The notes beneath the pieces were generated by a model. It had not been told where the DNA came from. It searched no databases and was given only the letters and a program-made list of their open reading frames with translations. A DNA stretch of 64,000 nt from Duganella sp. 1411 (GTDB lineage: Bacteria > Pseudomonadota > Gammaproteobacteria > Burkholderiales > Burkholderiaceae_D): positions 1,054,001-1,118,000 of the forward strand of contig NZ_JAFICD010000001.1 in NCBI RefSeq assembly GCF_017833525.1, in the 5' to 3' direction. The translations under genes and the position numbers were made by a program. Shown here in pieces: positions 1-8,024 of this stretch. The first letter of the stretch is position 1. Each line of letters starts with the position of its first letter.

Positions 1-263
1 CCCCTCAACGCCGCAAAGCCGCCCTCACGCCAAGTGAAATCGAAACCGACGCCGGCGTCGCAGACCCGCACGCGCAGGCGCTTGCCGCGCAAGCTGGCGC
101 GCACGTCGTCCGGCAAATGCGGCCGCAACACCAGGTTGAGCGCGGCCACGCACAGCAACGACCCCGGCCAGGCCGGCAGGCGCCTGCCCAGCGCGCCGAC
201 CAGCGGCGGCAGCGGCGAAGGCGCCCGCGCGCCGCCTGCGATGTTGGTGGTGATCGAGTTCAT
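1..263 (-). CDS. ubiT: UbiT, SCP2-domain lipid carrier for anaerobic ubiquinone synthesis (3' end cut by window)
   Basis: The first 87 or so codons read MNSITTNIAGG and continue into a small SCP2-like fold start (LLCVAALNLVLRP, then a strand-rich segment ending GVGFDFTWREGG). UbiT is the sterol-carrier-type protein that, with UbiU and UbiV, supports O2-independent hydroxylation of ubiquinone precursors. The start is fixed by an ATGA overlap with the ubiV stop codon, so the two are translationally coupled. About half of a typical UbiT (roughly 170 aa in E. coli) is visible; the rest lies outside the window. The assignment rests mainly on position downstream of ubiV, supported by the fold-like sequence. 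Confidence 0.82.
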   Translation of the reverse strand, partial: MNSITTNIAGGARAPSPLPPLVGALGRRLPAWPGSLLCVAALNLVLRPHLPDDVRASLRGKRLRVRVCDAGVGFDFTWREGGFAALR

Positions 264-1162
264 ACCGTGGTCTCCGTCAAATGTTCAAGTCCGGGCTTGC
301 CGTACCAGTAGCCGTTGCAGGCCTGCGCCGGCAGCAGCGGCGCCATCATGCGCGCGCTGGCCGCCGCCGGCGCCGCGCCACGCCGCACCGCGTCGAACGC
401 GCCGATGATCTTGCCCATGTGTTGGGACTGCGGACTAAGGCGCACCACGTCGACGCCCATCTCGCGCAGCTGCTCCAGCTCCGCCAGCAGGTTGTACACC
501 AGCGCCGACTGGCTCTGGATGCCGTTAAGGACCAGGAAGTCCTGCTTCTCGCGCGTGCGCATGACCAAGCCGTCGGGATGCTCGATGCAGCTGAAGCGGC
601 AGTCGTCCTTGGGCAGGTTGCGGTTGCGCGCGGTGAAGCAGCGCGCCGAAAACGCCAGCGGCATGCGGCCGTAGGCGAATACCTCGGTCTCGATGCCGGC
701 CGGGCGTTCGCGCTGCATGTGCGCCAATCCGGCGCGTCCCATCTCCAGCGGCATGACCCAGCGCCGCGCGCCCAGTCCGGCCAGCAGCGACAAGGTCGGC
801 GGGTTGTAGATGTTCAGGTGCGTCCCGGCGACGAACGGCGCCTGCCCGGACAGCAGCTGCACCGCGCCCATGTCGCTGGCCTCGACGGTGAAATGGCCAT
901 TCGCCGTCAGGCGGCGCAGCGCCGTGACATCGGCGCTCGACTCGATCAGCGCCAAGGTCGACATCACCACCTGCTTGCCCTCGGCCTCAAGCATCGCGCC
1001 CAGGGCCAGCCAGTCGGCCGCGCGCAGCTCGTGGCGGCGCGAGCACACCGTCTCGCCCAGGTAGACGATGTCCACCGGCGAGGCCGCGACCTCTTCGTAA
1101 AACGCCATCACCTTCTCGCGCGGCCAGTAGTACAGCAGCGGTCCCAGGGCCAGTTTGAGCAT
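260..1162 (-). CDS. ubiV: UbiV, peptidase-U32-family protein for O2-independent ubiquinone hydroxylation
   Basis: A 300-aa U32-family protein starting MLKLALGPLLYYW, which matches the usual family start and length (about 298 aa in E. coli). Upstream codons that could extend the frame overlap ubiU and lack family-like sequence, so I chose the ATG at 1162. Cysteines expected to hold the 4Fe-4S cluster are visible: one in ETVCSRRHE near residue 40, and three in the segment SARCFTAR / DDCRFSC near residues 180-200. UbiV forms a heterodimer with UbiU and acts in the prephenate-dependent anaerobic hydroxylation steps. It lies between ubiU and ubiT on the minus strand, 26 bases after ubiU and overlapping ubiT by 4. 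Confidence 0.93.
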   Translation of the reverse strand: MLKLALGPLLYYWPREKVMAFYEEVAASPVDIVYLGETVCSRRHELRAADWLALGAMLEAEGKQVVMSTLALIESSADVTALRRLTANGHFTVEASDMGAVQLLSGQAPFVAGTHLNIYNPPTLSLLAGLGARRWVMPLEMGRAGLAHMQRERPAGIETEVFAYGRMPLAFSARCFTARNRNLPKDDCRFSCIEHPDGLVMRTREKQDFLVLNGIQSQSALVYNLLAELEQLREMGVDVVRLSPQSQHMGKIIGAFDAVRRGAAPAAASARMMAPLLPAQACNGYWYGKPGLEHLTETTV

Positions 1163-1188
1163 AGGTTCTCCGTGTTTCATCATGTTCT

Positions 1189-2223
1189 TCATTTCCAGGC
1201 GCGGTGGTAGGCGCCCAAGGTGTGTTGCTGGCCCTCGGCCAGGGTGTTCAGTTCGGCCATCCAATCCGGTTTGACCGCGTAGCGCGCGGTGTTGTGCAGG
1301 CACTGGTCGAGCGCCTCGCGCCACACGCGCGTGACCTGCGCCACGTAGGCCGGGCTGCGCTGGCGGCCTTCGATCTTGACCGCGCGCACGCCCATCGCCA
1401 GCAGCTTCGGTAGCAGTTCCAATGTGTTCAGACTAGTCGGCTCCTCGACCGCGTAATAGGTCTCGTCGTTGACTTCGAACCGGCCCTTGCACAGCGTCGG
1501 ATAGCTGGCGTTTTCCTGCGGGGTGTAGTGGTCGATCATCACACCGTTCAGGCGCGACTCCAGCCCGCGTGGATTCTGCTGCCAGCGCACCGCCTTGGCC
1601 GGCGAGCAGACACCGTGCGTGTTGGGTGACTCGCCCGTCACGTACGACGACAACGCGCAGCGGCCCTCGACCATCACGCACAGGCTGCCGAAGCCGAACA
1701 CCTCGATCTCGACGTCGGTGTTGTCGACCACGTGCTCGACCTGCGCCAGCGACAGCACGCGCGGCAGCACGGCGCGGGCGATGCCGAACTGGCGTTGGTA
1801 GAAGTTGATCGCCTCGGCGTTGGTGGCCGAGCCCTGCACCGACAGATGCAGCCGCAGATCGGGATAGTTATCGGCGGCGTAGCGCATCAGACCCGGATCG
1901 GCCAGGATCACGGCGTCGATGCCGGCGGCCGCCGCGCGGTCGATGGCGCTGCGCCACAGCGCGCTGGTCTCCGGTTGCGGATAGGTGTTCAGGGCCAGCA
2001 GCACCTTGCGGCCGCGCGCGTGCGCGTAGGCGATGCCCTGGGCGATGGCGGCGTCGTCGAAATTGAGGCCGGCGAAGTTGCGCGCGTTGGTGGCGTCGCG
2101 AAAGCCGAGGTAGACGCAGTCCGCGCCCAGGTCGACGGCGGCCTTGAGCGCCGGCAGGCTGCCGGCCGGGCACACCAGCTCGATCGGCGGCGCGGCGGAA
2201 ACGGGGGATTCAGCATGGATCAT
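1189..2223 (-). CDS. ubiU: UbiU, peptidase-U32-family protein for O2-independent ubiquinone hydroxylation
   Basis: A 344-aa U32 protein. After a short N-terminal leader it shows the conserved start IELVCPAGSLPALKAAVDLGADCVYLGF. The peptidase-U32 signature region (EVFGFGSLCVMVEGRCALSSY) contains two of the cluster cysteines; further ones follow at THGVCSPAK and YPTLCKGRF. This is the 4Fe-4S pattern of UbiU. The last segment (RAVKIEGRQRSPAYV) is also typical. It is the first gene of a ubiU-ubiV-ubiT operon, with a perfect FNR-type box 74 bases upstream of its start codon, so induction under low oxygen is expected. Confidence 0.94.
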   Translation of the reverse strand: MIHAESPVSAAPPIELVCPAGSLPALKAAVDLGADCVYLGFRDATNARNFAGLNFDDAAIAQGIAYAHARGRKVLLALNTYPQPETSALWRSAIDRAAAAGIDAVILADPGLMRYAADNYPDLRLHLSVQGSATNAEAINFYQRQFGIARAVLPRVLSLAQVEHVVDNTDVEIEVFGFGSLCVMVEGRCALSSYVTGESPNTHGVCSPAKAVRWQQNPRGLESRLNGVMIDHYTPQENASYPTLCKGRFEVNDETYYAVEEPTSLNTLELLPKLLAMGVRAVKIEGRQRSPAYVAQVTRVWREALDQCLHNTARYAVKPDWMAELNTLAEGQQHTLGAYHRAWK

Positions 2224-2296
2224 GGGGTACTTGTGAAGCTAAAAAGTCGTGGCCGGATGGCGGACGAACTGTAGCGCGGCGTCAAGCCCGGAATCC

Positions 2297-2310
2297 TTGA
2301 TGTGCATCAA
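2297..2310. promoter_or_regulatory. FNR/Anr box between ubiU and the DUF2249 gene
   Basis: The sequence TTGATGTGCATCAA matches the FNR-family consensus TTGAT-N4-ATCAA at all ten conserved positions and is fully palindromic. It sits in the divergent intergenic region, 74 bases from the ubiU start and 60 bases from the DUF2249 start. One site could therefore drive both anaerobic ubiquinone genes and the DUF2249/NnrS-like pair. Match and placement are seen directly; function is inferred from the family. Confidence 0.88.
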
Positions 2311-2369
2311 AGAAATTGTGCTTGGGCGAATGGGACAATGCTGTCCAGCACATCAAAGAGGACCACAAG

Positions 2370-2621
2370 ATGCACAACACACACGGCGGCAGCGTACGCC
2401 TGCTCGACGTCGGCGGCATGGAGCCGCCGCAACCGATGCAGCACATCCTCGAAGCGCTCGACACGTTGGGGCCGGACGAGCGGCTGCGCGTGCTGATCGA
2501 CCGCGATCCAATCCCGCTGTACCAGGTGCTGCGACGCTACGGCTTCGCGCACCGCACCACACCGCAGGGGGCGCGCTACGAAGTGCTGATCTGGCAGGTG
2601 CCCGACGGCGGTGGCGCGTGA
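2370..2621 (+). CDS. DUF2249 domain protein
   Basis: An 83-aa cytosolic protein starting MHNTHGGSVRLLDVGGMEPP. The pattern (LDVGGMEPPQPMQHILEALDTL, then RLRVLIDRDPIPLYQVLRRYGF and a C-terminal EVLIWQV strand) is the DUF2249 / SirA-TusA-like small alpha-beta fold. DUF2249 genes are common beside nitric oxide or denitrification-linked genes in proteobacteria; no catalytic cysteine is seen here. I chose the ATG at 2370 (AAGAGGACCACAAG in front) over an upstream ATG at 2316, because the extra residues are not family-like and would run close to the FNR box. The stop overlaps the next gene's GTG start (GTGA). Confidence 0.8.
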   Translation: MHNTHGGSVRLLDVGGMEPPQPMQHILEALDTLGPDERLRVLIDRDPIPLYQVLRRYGFAHRTTPQGARYEVLIWQVPDGGGA

Positions 2622-3940
2622 AGCCCGCCGGCGCGCCACGGCGCGCGCTCTCGTTCGATGAGAATCCGGCGCTGTCGCTGCCGCTGCGCTATTTTCTGAC
2701 CGCGCCGCTGTTCGCCGCGCTGGCGGCCGGCCTGTTGATGTGGCGCGGCGAACCGGCGTTGCTCACGCGCTGGTCGCCGCTGACACTGGCGTTGACGCAT
2801 TTGATGGTGCTCGGTTGCCTGAGCATGACGATGATCGGCGCGTTGCTGCAGATGCTGCCGGTGGTGGGCGGCATCGCCGTGCCGCATGTGGGCCGGGTCG
2901 GCGCCGCTGTGCACCTGGCGTTGAGCGCCGGCGCGCTGCTGCTGGCGTGCGCCTTCTGGTCGGAACAACCGGCGCTGTTCGCGCTGGCGCTGGCGCCGTT
3001 GCTGGGAGCCCTGCTGCTGTTCGTGGGCGCCTGCACGGTCGGCATGTGGCGCGAACACGCGCCAGGTTCGGGCGCGGTGGTGGGCGGCATCCGGCTGGCG
3101 CTGACGGCGCTGGTGCTGACCGCTACCCTGGGCGGCCTGCTGGCGGGCGCCTTCGCCTGGCCGTCCGGGACGGATCTGCCATTGCAGCGGATGACCGACC
3201 TGCACGCGATGTGGGGCTTGCTGGGCTGGGTCGGCCTGCTGGTGATCGCGGTGGCGTTCCAGGTGGTGCCGATGTTCATGCTGACCGAGCCCTACCCCGC
3301 GTTCCTGACCGGCGGCTACACCACCGTCCTGTTCCTGCTGCTGGCGGCGGCGTCGCTGTCGAGCGGGCTGCCGGGCGCCGGGCTGCGGTTCCATCAGGTT
3401 TGCCTGGCCTTGCTGGCGGCCGGCTACGCGCTGTTCGCCGGCGTCACGCTATATCTGCTGGCGCGCCGCAAGCGGCCCAGGGCCGATCCCACTACGCTGT
3501 ACTGGCGCGTGGCGATGGCCAGCCTGATGGCGGCGCTGGCGCTTTGGTTGTGGCCCCGGGGCGAGGTATCGAACGCCACGCCGCTGGCACTGGGCGTGCT
3601 GCTGATCGCCGGCTTCGCGCTGTCGGCCATCAACGGCATGCTGTACAAGATCGTCCCCTTCCTGGCCTGGTACCACCTGCAGGACGCGATGGCCGGCGGG
3701 CGCCGGCCGCCGGCCGCGAACCTGATCATTCCGGAGCGGCGCGCCAACTGGCAGCTGGCCGCGCACGTGGCCGCGCTGCTGCTGTTGCTGGCCGCCTGCT
3801 ACCAGCCGGCGCTGACACGGCCGGCGGCGGCGCTGATGTGCCTCGCCTGCCTGGCGCTTTGGCTCAACCTGTGCACGGCGGCGCGGCTGTACTGGCAGCT
3901 GCGCGCGCCGCCGGCCACCATCACCTCGCAACCATCATGA
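2618..3940 (+). CDS. NnrS-like / heme-copper-like multi-pass membrane protein
   Basis: A 440-aa polytopic protein with about twelve hydrophobic segments. Histidines lie inside or next to helices (LALTHLMVLGCL near residue 55; MTDLHAMWGLLGW near 195; VPFLAWYHLQ near 350). This resembles subunit-I-type or NnrS-like membrane proteins linked to nitrogen oxide metabolism. The start is a GTG overlapping the DUF2249 stop, because no family-like sequence precedes it in the longer open frame. Co-transcription with DUF2249 behind an FNR box supports a role in low-oxygen or NO physiology. The exact family is uncertain; 'permease' or 'cytochrome oxidase subunit I-like' labels are equally possible. Confidence 0.62.
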   Translation: MKPAGAPRRALSFDENPALSLPLRYFLTAPLFAALAAGLLMWRGEPALLTRWSPLTLALTHLMVLGCLSMTMIGALLQMLPVVGGIAVPHVGRVGAAVHLALSAGALLLACAFWSEQPALFALALAPLLGALLLFVGACTVGMWREHAPGSGAVVGGIRLALTALVLTATLGGLLAGAFAWPSGTDLPLQRMTDLHAMWGLLGWVGLLVIAVAFQVVPMFMLTEPYPAFLTGGYTTVLFLLLAAASLSSGLPGAGLRFHQVCLALLAAGYALFAGVTLYLLARRKRPRADPTTLYWRVAMASLMAALALWLWPRGEVSNATPLALGVLLIAGFALSAINGMLYKIVPFLAWYHLQDAMAGGRRPPAANLIIPERRANWQLAAHVAALLLLLAACYQPALTRPAAALMCLACLALWLNLCTAARLYWQLRAPPATITSQPS

Positions 3941-4884
3941 ACGTCACCACATTAAACACCACCACCGAACAATACCTCGACGCCTGCCTGAGACAGATCC
4001 GCCCGCGCCTGAGCGGCATGCTGAAGCTGATGTTCGGCGAGGCGCACACCTTCGGCGTGCCGGCGCAATGGGTCGGCAGCGCCATCGCCCTGATGGAGCC
4101 GCTGAACATGCAGGAACGGGCGACGCGCACCGCCCTGTTCCGGCTCAACGAACAGCGGCAATTGCTGGTCGAGCGGCACGGCCGCCGCAGCCTGTGCAGG
4201 CTGGCGCCGGCGGTGGACGCCGCGCTGACGGACACGCGCCGGCGCCTCGACACGCCGCCGGCGCGCAGCTTCGGCGAGGATTGGACCTTGCTGGTCAACA
4301 GCGGCGGCCTCGCGGCCGCGCGCTACGCCGCCGTGCGCAAGCAGCTGCAAGCGCTGGACTACTGCCTGCTCGCGCCCAACGTGCTGGCGCGCCCGCTCGC
4401 CAGCGCGGGCCAGCGGCGGCCGGGCATGCCCGCGGCCGAGGATCACGGGTTGGCGTTGTTCGAGGTGAGTGGCGCGCAACTGGCGGCGGCGGTGCGCCAG
4501 CCGCTGTTCGGCAAGGCCGACTGGGACCTGGACGGCGCGGCCGCGCTGTACCGGCAATTCGAACAGCGCTTCGCGCCGTTGCGGCGGATGCTCGGCCGGC
4601 CCGGCGCCGTCAGCGACGAGCAAGCGTACGTGATCCGGCTACTGGTCAGCCACGGCTATCTGCACTGCCGCCGCAGCGATCCGCTGCTGCCGCGCGAACT
4701 GCTGCCGGAGGACTGGCCCGCGATGACCGCCTACCAAACCTACCTGGCGCTATACGGCGGCTGCGCCAGCCAAGCGCGCCGCCACATCCTGAAAGTGATG
4801 GCATCGACGGCGCCAGAGACAAAGGAGGGGCCCGCACACGCCGAACAGCAAATAAGACACGTAGGGCGGATTAGCGCAGCGTAA
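3937..4884 (+). CDS. PaaX-like transcriptional regulator
   Basis: A 315-aa protein whose N-terminal winged-helix region resembles PaaX repressors (SGMLKLMFGEAH, then WVGSAIALMEPLNMQERATRTALFRLNEQRQL, then HGRRSLCRL). The conserved C-terminal segment DPLLPRELLPEDWP is also PaaX-like. PaaX regulates phenylacetyl-CoA-responsive genes, but no paa catabolic gene is in the window, so the ligand and target are unknown. Its ATG overlaps the preceding stop codon (ATGA), suggesting co-transcription with the NnrS-like gene. The last 25 or so residues after the conserved domain are low-similarity, and the final codons run into a palindromic repeat. Confidence 0.7.
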   Translation: MNVTTLNTTTEQYLDACLRQIRPRLSGMLKLMFGEAHTFGVPAQWVGSAIALMEPLNMQERATRTALFRLNEQRQLLVERHGRRSLCRLAPAVDAALTDTRRRLDTPPARSFGEDWTLLVNSGGLAAARYAAVRKQLQALDYCLLAPNVLARPLASAGQRRPGMPAAEDHGLALFEVSGAQLAAAVRQPLFGKADWDLDGAAALYRQFEQRFAPLRRMLGRPGAVSDEQAYVIRLLVSHGYLHCRRSDPLLPRELLPEDWPAMTAYQTYLALYGGCASQARRHILKVMASTAPETKEGPAHAEQQIRHVGRISAA

Positions 4885-4890
4885 TCCGCC
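4865..4890. repeat. Palindromic hairpin (REP-like) at the end of the PaaX-like gene
   Basis: GGCGGATTA, an 8-base loop (GCGCAGCG) and TAATCCGCC form a perfect 9-bp inverted repeat. The motif 'GTAGGGCGGATTAGCGCAG' resembles dispersed intergenic palindromes seen in many proteobacteria. The left arm and loop supply the last sense codons and the stop of the upstream gene. There is no T-tract, so it is more likely a REP-type element than an intrinsic terminator. Confidence 0.6.
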
Positions 4891-4958
4891 ATCGACGAGC
4901 CGTTGTGGGCGCACGCATGGCCCACAACGGCAACCCACCCCAAGAAAGAGCACCAACC

Positions 4959-5150
4959 ATGGAACAACTGGCAGAAGACATCTACACCGGTCCCACCCTG
5001 AGCATCACGGTAGGCCGGGACGGCAACCGCGTCCACCGTCTGATCGACGACACCAACTATCCGCAGCGCGCCACGGCGGTGGTGGTGCGCCGCGATCCGA
5101 TGGTCGCGGCGCTGTTCGGCGCGGTCGCCAAGACCACGCCGCCGCGCTGA
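4959..5150 (+). CDS. Small hypothetical protein
   Basis: A 63-aa ORF starting MEQLAEDIYTGPTLSITVGRDG, with a purine-rich AAGAAAGAG 8 bases before the ATG. The middle (RVHRLIDDTNYPQRATAVVVRRDP) looks like a short soluble beta-rich protein. I do not recognise a family. It ends 2 bases from the convergent stop of the LTA-synthase-like gene. An in-frame upstream ATG at 4917 would add residues encoded by the repeat-adjacent spacer and is less likely. Confidence 0.5.
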   Translation: MEQLAEDIYTGPTLSITVGRDGNRVHRLIDDTNYPQRATAVVVRRDPMVAALFGAVAKTTPPR

Positions 5151-5152
5151 CC

Positions 5153-7141
5153 TTACTTCGTCAATTTATAGCGCTGTTCCCGATACAGGATCGACGGCAG
5201 CACCACATGCGACATCGCCTTGTCCACCAGTTGCGGGTCTGGCGGCGTCGAACTGGTGGTCAGCGTCTTGGTGGCCGGGTCGTACTGCCCCAGCAACGGC
5301 GACTGGCCCGGCCGCAGGATGGTGGCCGACGAGCCCTCCAGCCAGGCGAAGTAGTTATCGAACTGGATCAGCGCCCGGCCCGGCGTCTCGCTATCCCTGG
5401 CCAGATCGCGGCCGATCATCGGGTGCTCGCTCGACACGCCCATCAACGACAGCATCGTCGGCGCCAGATCGATCTGGCTGGCGATGGTCTTGATCACCTT
5501 GGGCTGGATATCGGCGCCCATGATCAATCCGGGGATGTGGAATTTATTGATCGGCACCAGGCTGTCGCCGTAGACCCGGTTGTCATGGTCGGCGACGATC
5601 AGGAACACGGTGTCCTTCCAATACGCCTCCTTCTTGGCCTGGGCGATGAAGCGGCCCAACGCGTAATCGGCGTACTTGACGGCGTTGTTGACCGTTTGCT
5701 TTTCCGCGTCGTGCAGCTTGATGCGCCCGTCCGGAAACTGGAACGGCTCGTGGTTGGACGACGAGAAGATCAAGCTGAAGAACGGCTTGTTGGCCGCGTG
5801 CAGAAGCTTGAGCCGCTCCAGCGATTTGTCGAACAAGTCCTCGTCGGAGGCGCCCCAGCTGCCTTCGAACACCGGGTTCATGTCGCGGCGGTCGACCACT
5901 TTCTGGAAGCCGTTACCGGTGAAGAAGCCGCGCATATTGTCGAAGTGCGCCTCGCCGCCGTAGACGAATTCCGTGTGGTAGCCCTGCTGGCCCAGGCCCA
6001 GCGCCAGCGTGTAGAAGTTCTGCTGGGCCAGCGACAGCTTGACGACGCTGCGCGCCGGCGTCGGGCCGTAGCCGGCGACGACCGCCTCGATGCCGCGCAC
6101 CGAACGGGTGCCGGTGGCGTACAGCTGCTCGAACCACCAGCCCTCCTTCTTCAGCTTTTCCAGCTCGGGGGTGACCGGCAGGCCGCCGAGCGACTCGACG
6201 AAGGTCGCACCCAGGCTCTCCTCCAGCACGATGACCAGGTTGAGCGGACGCTCGCGCTGGCTGGTGGCGACCTGCTTGTGCAAGGTCGGCAGCTCGGCGT
6301 TCGTGAACTGCAAATCCTTCAGCCACGGCGCGCTCTTGACGGTCTGGAAGACTTTCTCGCGCGGGTACTTGCCGTAGATCTCGGACGAATTGGCTTCCTT
6401 GCTCATCGAGTTGAGCGCGTCGAACACCGACCACGGCGAATTGATGATCAGCGAGTTGACCAGCGAATCGCCGCTCAGCGCGAACAGCGCCGGATTGGCC
6501 GGCCGGTGCGCGGTGGTCGAGCGGATCTGGATGAACACCAGCACCACCAGCACCGGCCACACCAGCAGCAACTTCAGCGGGCGCCACACGACCGCGTTGG
6601 ACGACGCGGCCTTGAGCAGGCGGTAAATCCCCACGCCCAGCAAAATCGTGAACACGACGCCCAGCACCAGCGCGATGCGGAAGCCGTTCCACAAGGTGGC
6701 CATGACCTCCTTCGGATACGACAGGTATTCGATGAACAGCCGGTTCGGGCGCACGTCGAACTGCATGATGAACTGCGGCGTGGACACTTCCATGAAGACG
6801 ATGAAGATCAGCGCGAACGTGGCCCAGCCAACCGTCAACAGCCGCCACAGGCCCTGCGTGCGCCGATGCGCCAGCAACGGCGCCAGCGCCAACGGGATGA
6901 TGATGAAGTAGCCGAGCAAAATCAGGTCGGCGCGCACGCCCTGCACGAACACCTGCGGCACGATGCCGGTGGCGGCCACCCGTCCCCACTGCCAGGCCAC
7001 CAGGCCGGCGCGCGACAGCGAGAAGATGACCAGGCCAAGCAACAGCAATTGCAGCAGGCTGGAAAACGGGCCGGCCCAGACGGTCAGCTTTTCGAGCCTG
7101 GCCGCGCAGCGGTTCAACAGGCTATTGGAACGTTGTGTCAT
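5153..7141 (-). CDS. LTA synthase family / sulfatase-fold phosphotransferase, membrane-bound
   Basis: A 662-aa protein with about five N-terminal membrane helices (residues 20-225) and a large extracytoplasmic alkaline-phosphatase-superfamily domain. Visible motifs are VIVLEESLGATFVESLGG (metal site), YATGTRSVRGIEAVVAGYG (nucleophile region; the Thr/Ser in GTRS is the likely nucleophile), SSSNHEPFQFPDG and VADHDNRVYGDS (metal-binding Asp/His). The family transfers phosphoglycerol or phosphoethanolamine-type groups from lipids to glycans. In a Gram-negative the acceptor is probably a periplasmic glucan or surface polysaccharide; this is inference. It is the last gene of a four-gene minus-strand operon. 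Confidence 0.88.
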   Translation of the reverse strand: MTQRSNSLLNRCAARLEKLTVWAGPFSSLLQLLLLGLVIFSLSRAGLVAWQWGRVAATGIVPQVFVQGVRADLILLGYFIIIPLALAPLLAHRRTQGLWRLLTVGWATFALIFIVFMEVSTPQFIMQFDVRPNRLFIEYLSYPKEVMATLWNGFRIALVLGVVFTILLGVGIYRLLKAASSNAVVWRPLKLLLVWPVLVVLVFIQIRSTTAHRPANPALFALSGDSLVNSLIINSPWSVFDALNSMSKEANSSEIYGKYPREKVFQTVKSAPWLKDLQFTNAELPTLHKQVATSQRERPLNLVIVLEESLGATFVESLGGLPVTPELEKLKKEGWWFEQLYATGTRSVRGIEAVVAGYGPTPARSVVKLSLAQQNFYTLALGLGQQGYHTEFVYGGEAHFDNMRGFFTGNGFQKVVDRRDMNPVFEGSWGASDEDLFDKSLERLKLLHAANKPFFSLIFSSSNHEPFQFPDGRIKLHDAEKQTVNNAVKYADYALGRFIAQAKKEAYWKDTVFLIVADHDNRVYGDSLVPINKFHIPGLIMGADIQPKVIKTIASQIDLAPTMLSLMGVSSEHPMIGRDLARDSETPGRALIQFDNYFAWLEGSSATILRPGQSPLLGQYDPATKTLTTSSTPPDPQLVDKAMSHVVLPSILYREQRYKLTK

Positions 7142-7160
7142 GGAGTTTCTGTCGCGCGGA

Positions 7161-8000
7161 TTAATCGGTGTTCGGGGCGGTGATCGGGTGCGACGCCAGG
7201 TACTGCGGCGCGCCGGCGCCGGCGCTGAGCAGCCAGCCGGTCATCAGCAGGAACGCCATCAGCATGACGAACAAGGTCGACACGCGGCGGGCGTCGGCCG
7301 GCTGCTGGAACACCGCCGGCTTACCATACCCAACGCCCATGAAGTAGGCGCCGAAGACGGTGGTCATGTAGTGCACCGCGCCGAACATCTCGCCCAGCTC
7401 GCCCTTGCGCGGATGGTCGACCGCCAGGTGCGACACGGCCACCAGCGCGATGTAGATCACCGACGCCGACAGCGGCGGCAGGTACAGGCCGAAGCTCTCG
7501 ACAAAGCGCTGCACGCCGGGACGCGTGCGCGCCACCAGCGGCAGGATGATGTTGTGCGTCAAGCCGACGATGGCGATCACCTTCAGCAAGATCGTCTTGT
7601 GCAGGCTGGCGTTGCCGAGCGCGAGGTTGTGCAGATTGGTCTCGGACTGGCGGTTATGGGTCAGGAAGTACTCGGGCGAGGCGATGTGCAGGATGCGCTG
7701 GAACCAGCTGATCTCCTCCAGCGCGGCCAGCGCCACCAGCGCCGACAGGCCGACAAAGGCCAGCAGCTGCAGGTTGACCTTGGGCGTGCGCTGCCATTGC
7801 TCGACGGCCAGGAAGGCCAGCAGGCCGGAAGTGGCGGCGAAGCACAGGAACTGCATCCATTCGACGATGCCGTCCTCCACCAGCAGGCGCCACAGCTGCG
7901 CCTGGTCGCCCTTCCACAGGATCGCCAGCGCCATCACGAAGACGTTGATAATGACCCCGACCGCGATCACCGGATGAACGTACCACTTGTTCTTGACCAT
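7161..8000 (-). CDS. Multi-pass membrane protein of unknown function
   Basis: A 279-aa integral membrane protein with seven or eight hydrophobic segments, beginning MVKNKWYVHPVIAVGVIINVFV. A region ALAALEEISWFQRILHIASPEYFL contains charged residues between helices (EEISWFQR) that could form an active or binding site. I do not recognise a named family. It lies between another membrane protein gene and the LTA-synthase-like gene, 19 bases from the latter, so a role in the same envelope-polymer pathway is likely. Confidence 0.72.
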   Translation of the reverse strand: MVKNKWYVHPVIAVGVIINVFVMALAILWKGDQAQLWRLLVEDGIVEWMQFLCFAATSGLLAFLAVEQWQRTPKVNLQLLAFVGLSALVALAALEEISWFQRILHIASPEYFLTHNRQSETNLHNLALGNASLHKTILLKVIAIVGLTHNIILPLVARTRPGVQRFVESFGLYLPPLSASVIYIALVAVSHLAVDHPRKGELGEMFGAVHYMTTVFGAYFMGVGYGKPAVFQQPADARRVSTLFVMLMAFLLMTGWLLSAGAGAPQYLASHPITAPNTD

Positions 8001-8024
8001 GCATTACTCCATTGCTGATTAAAT

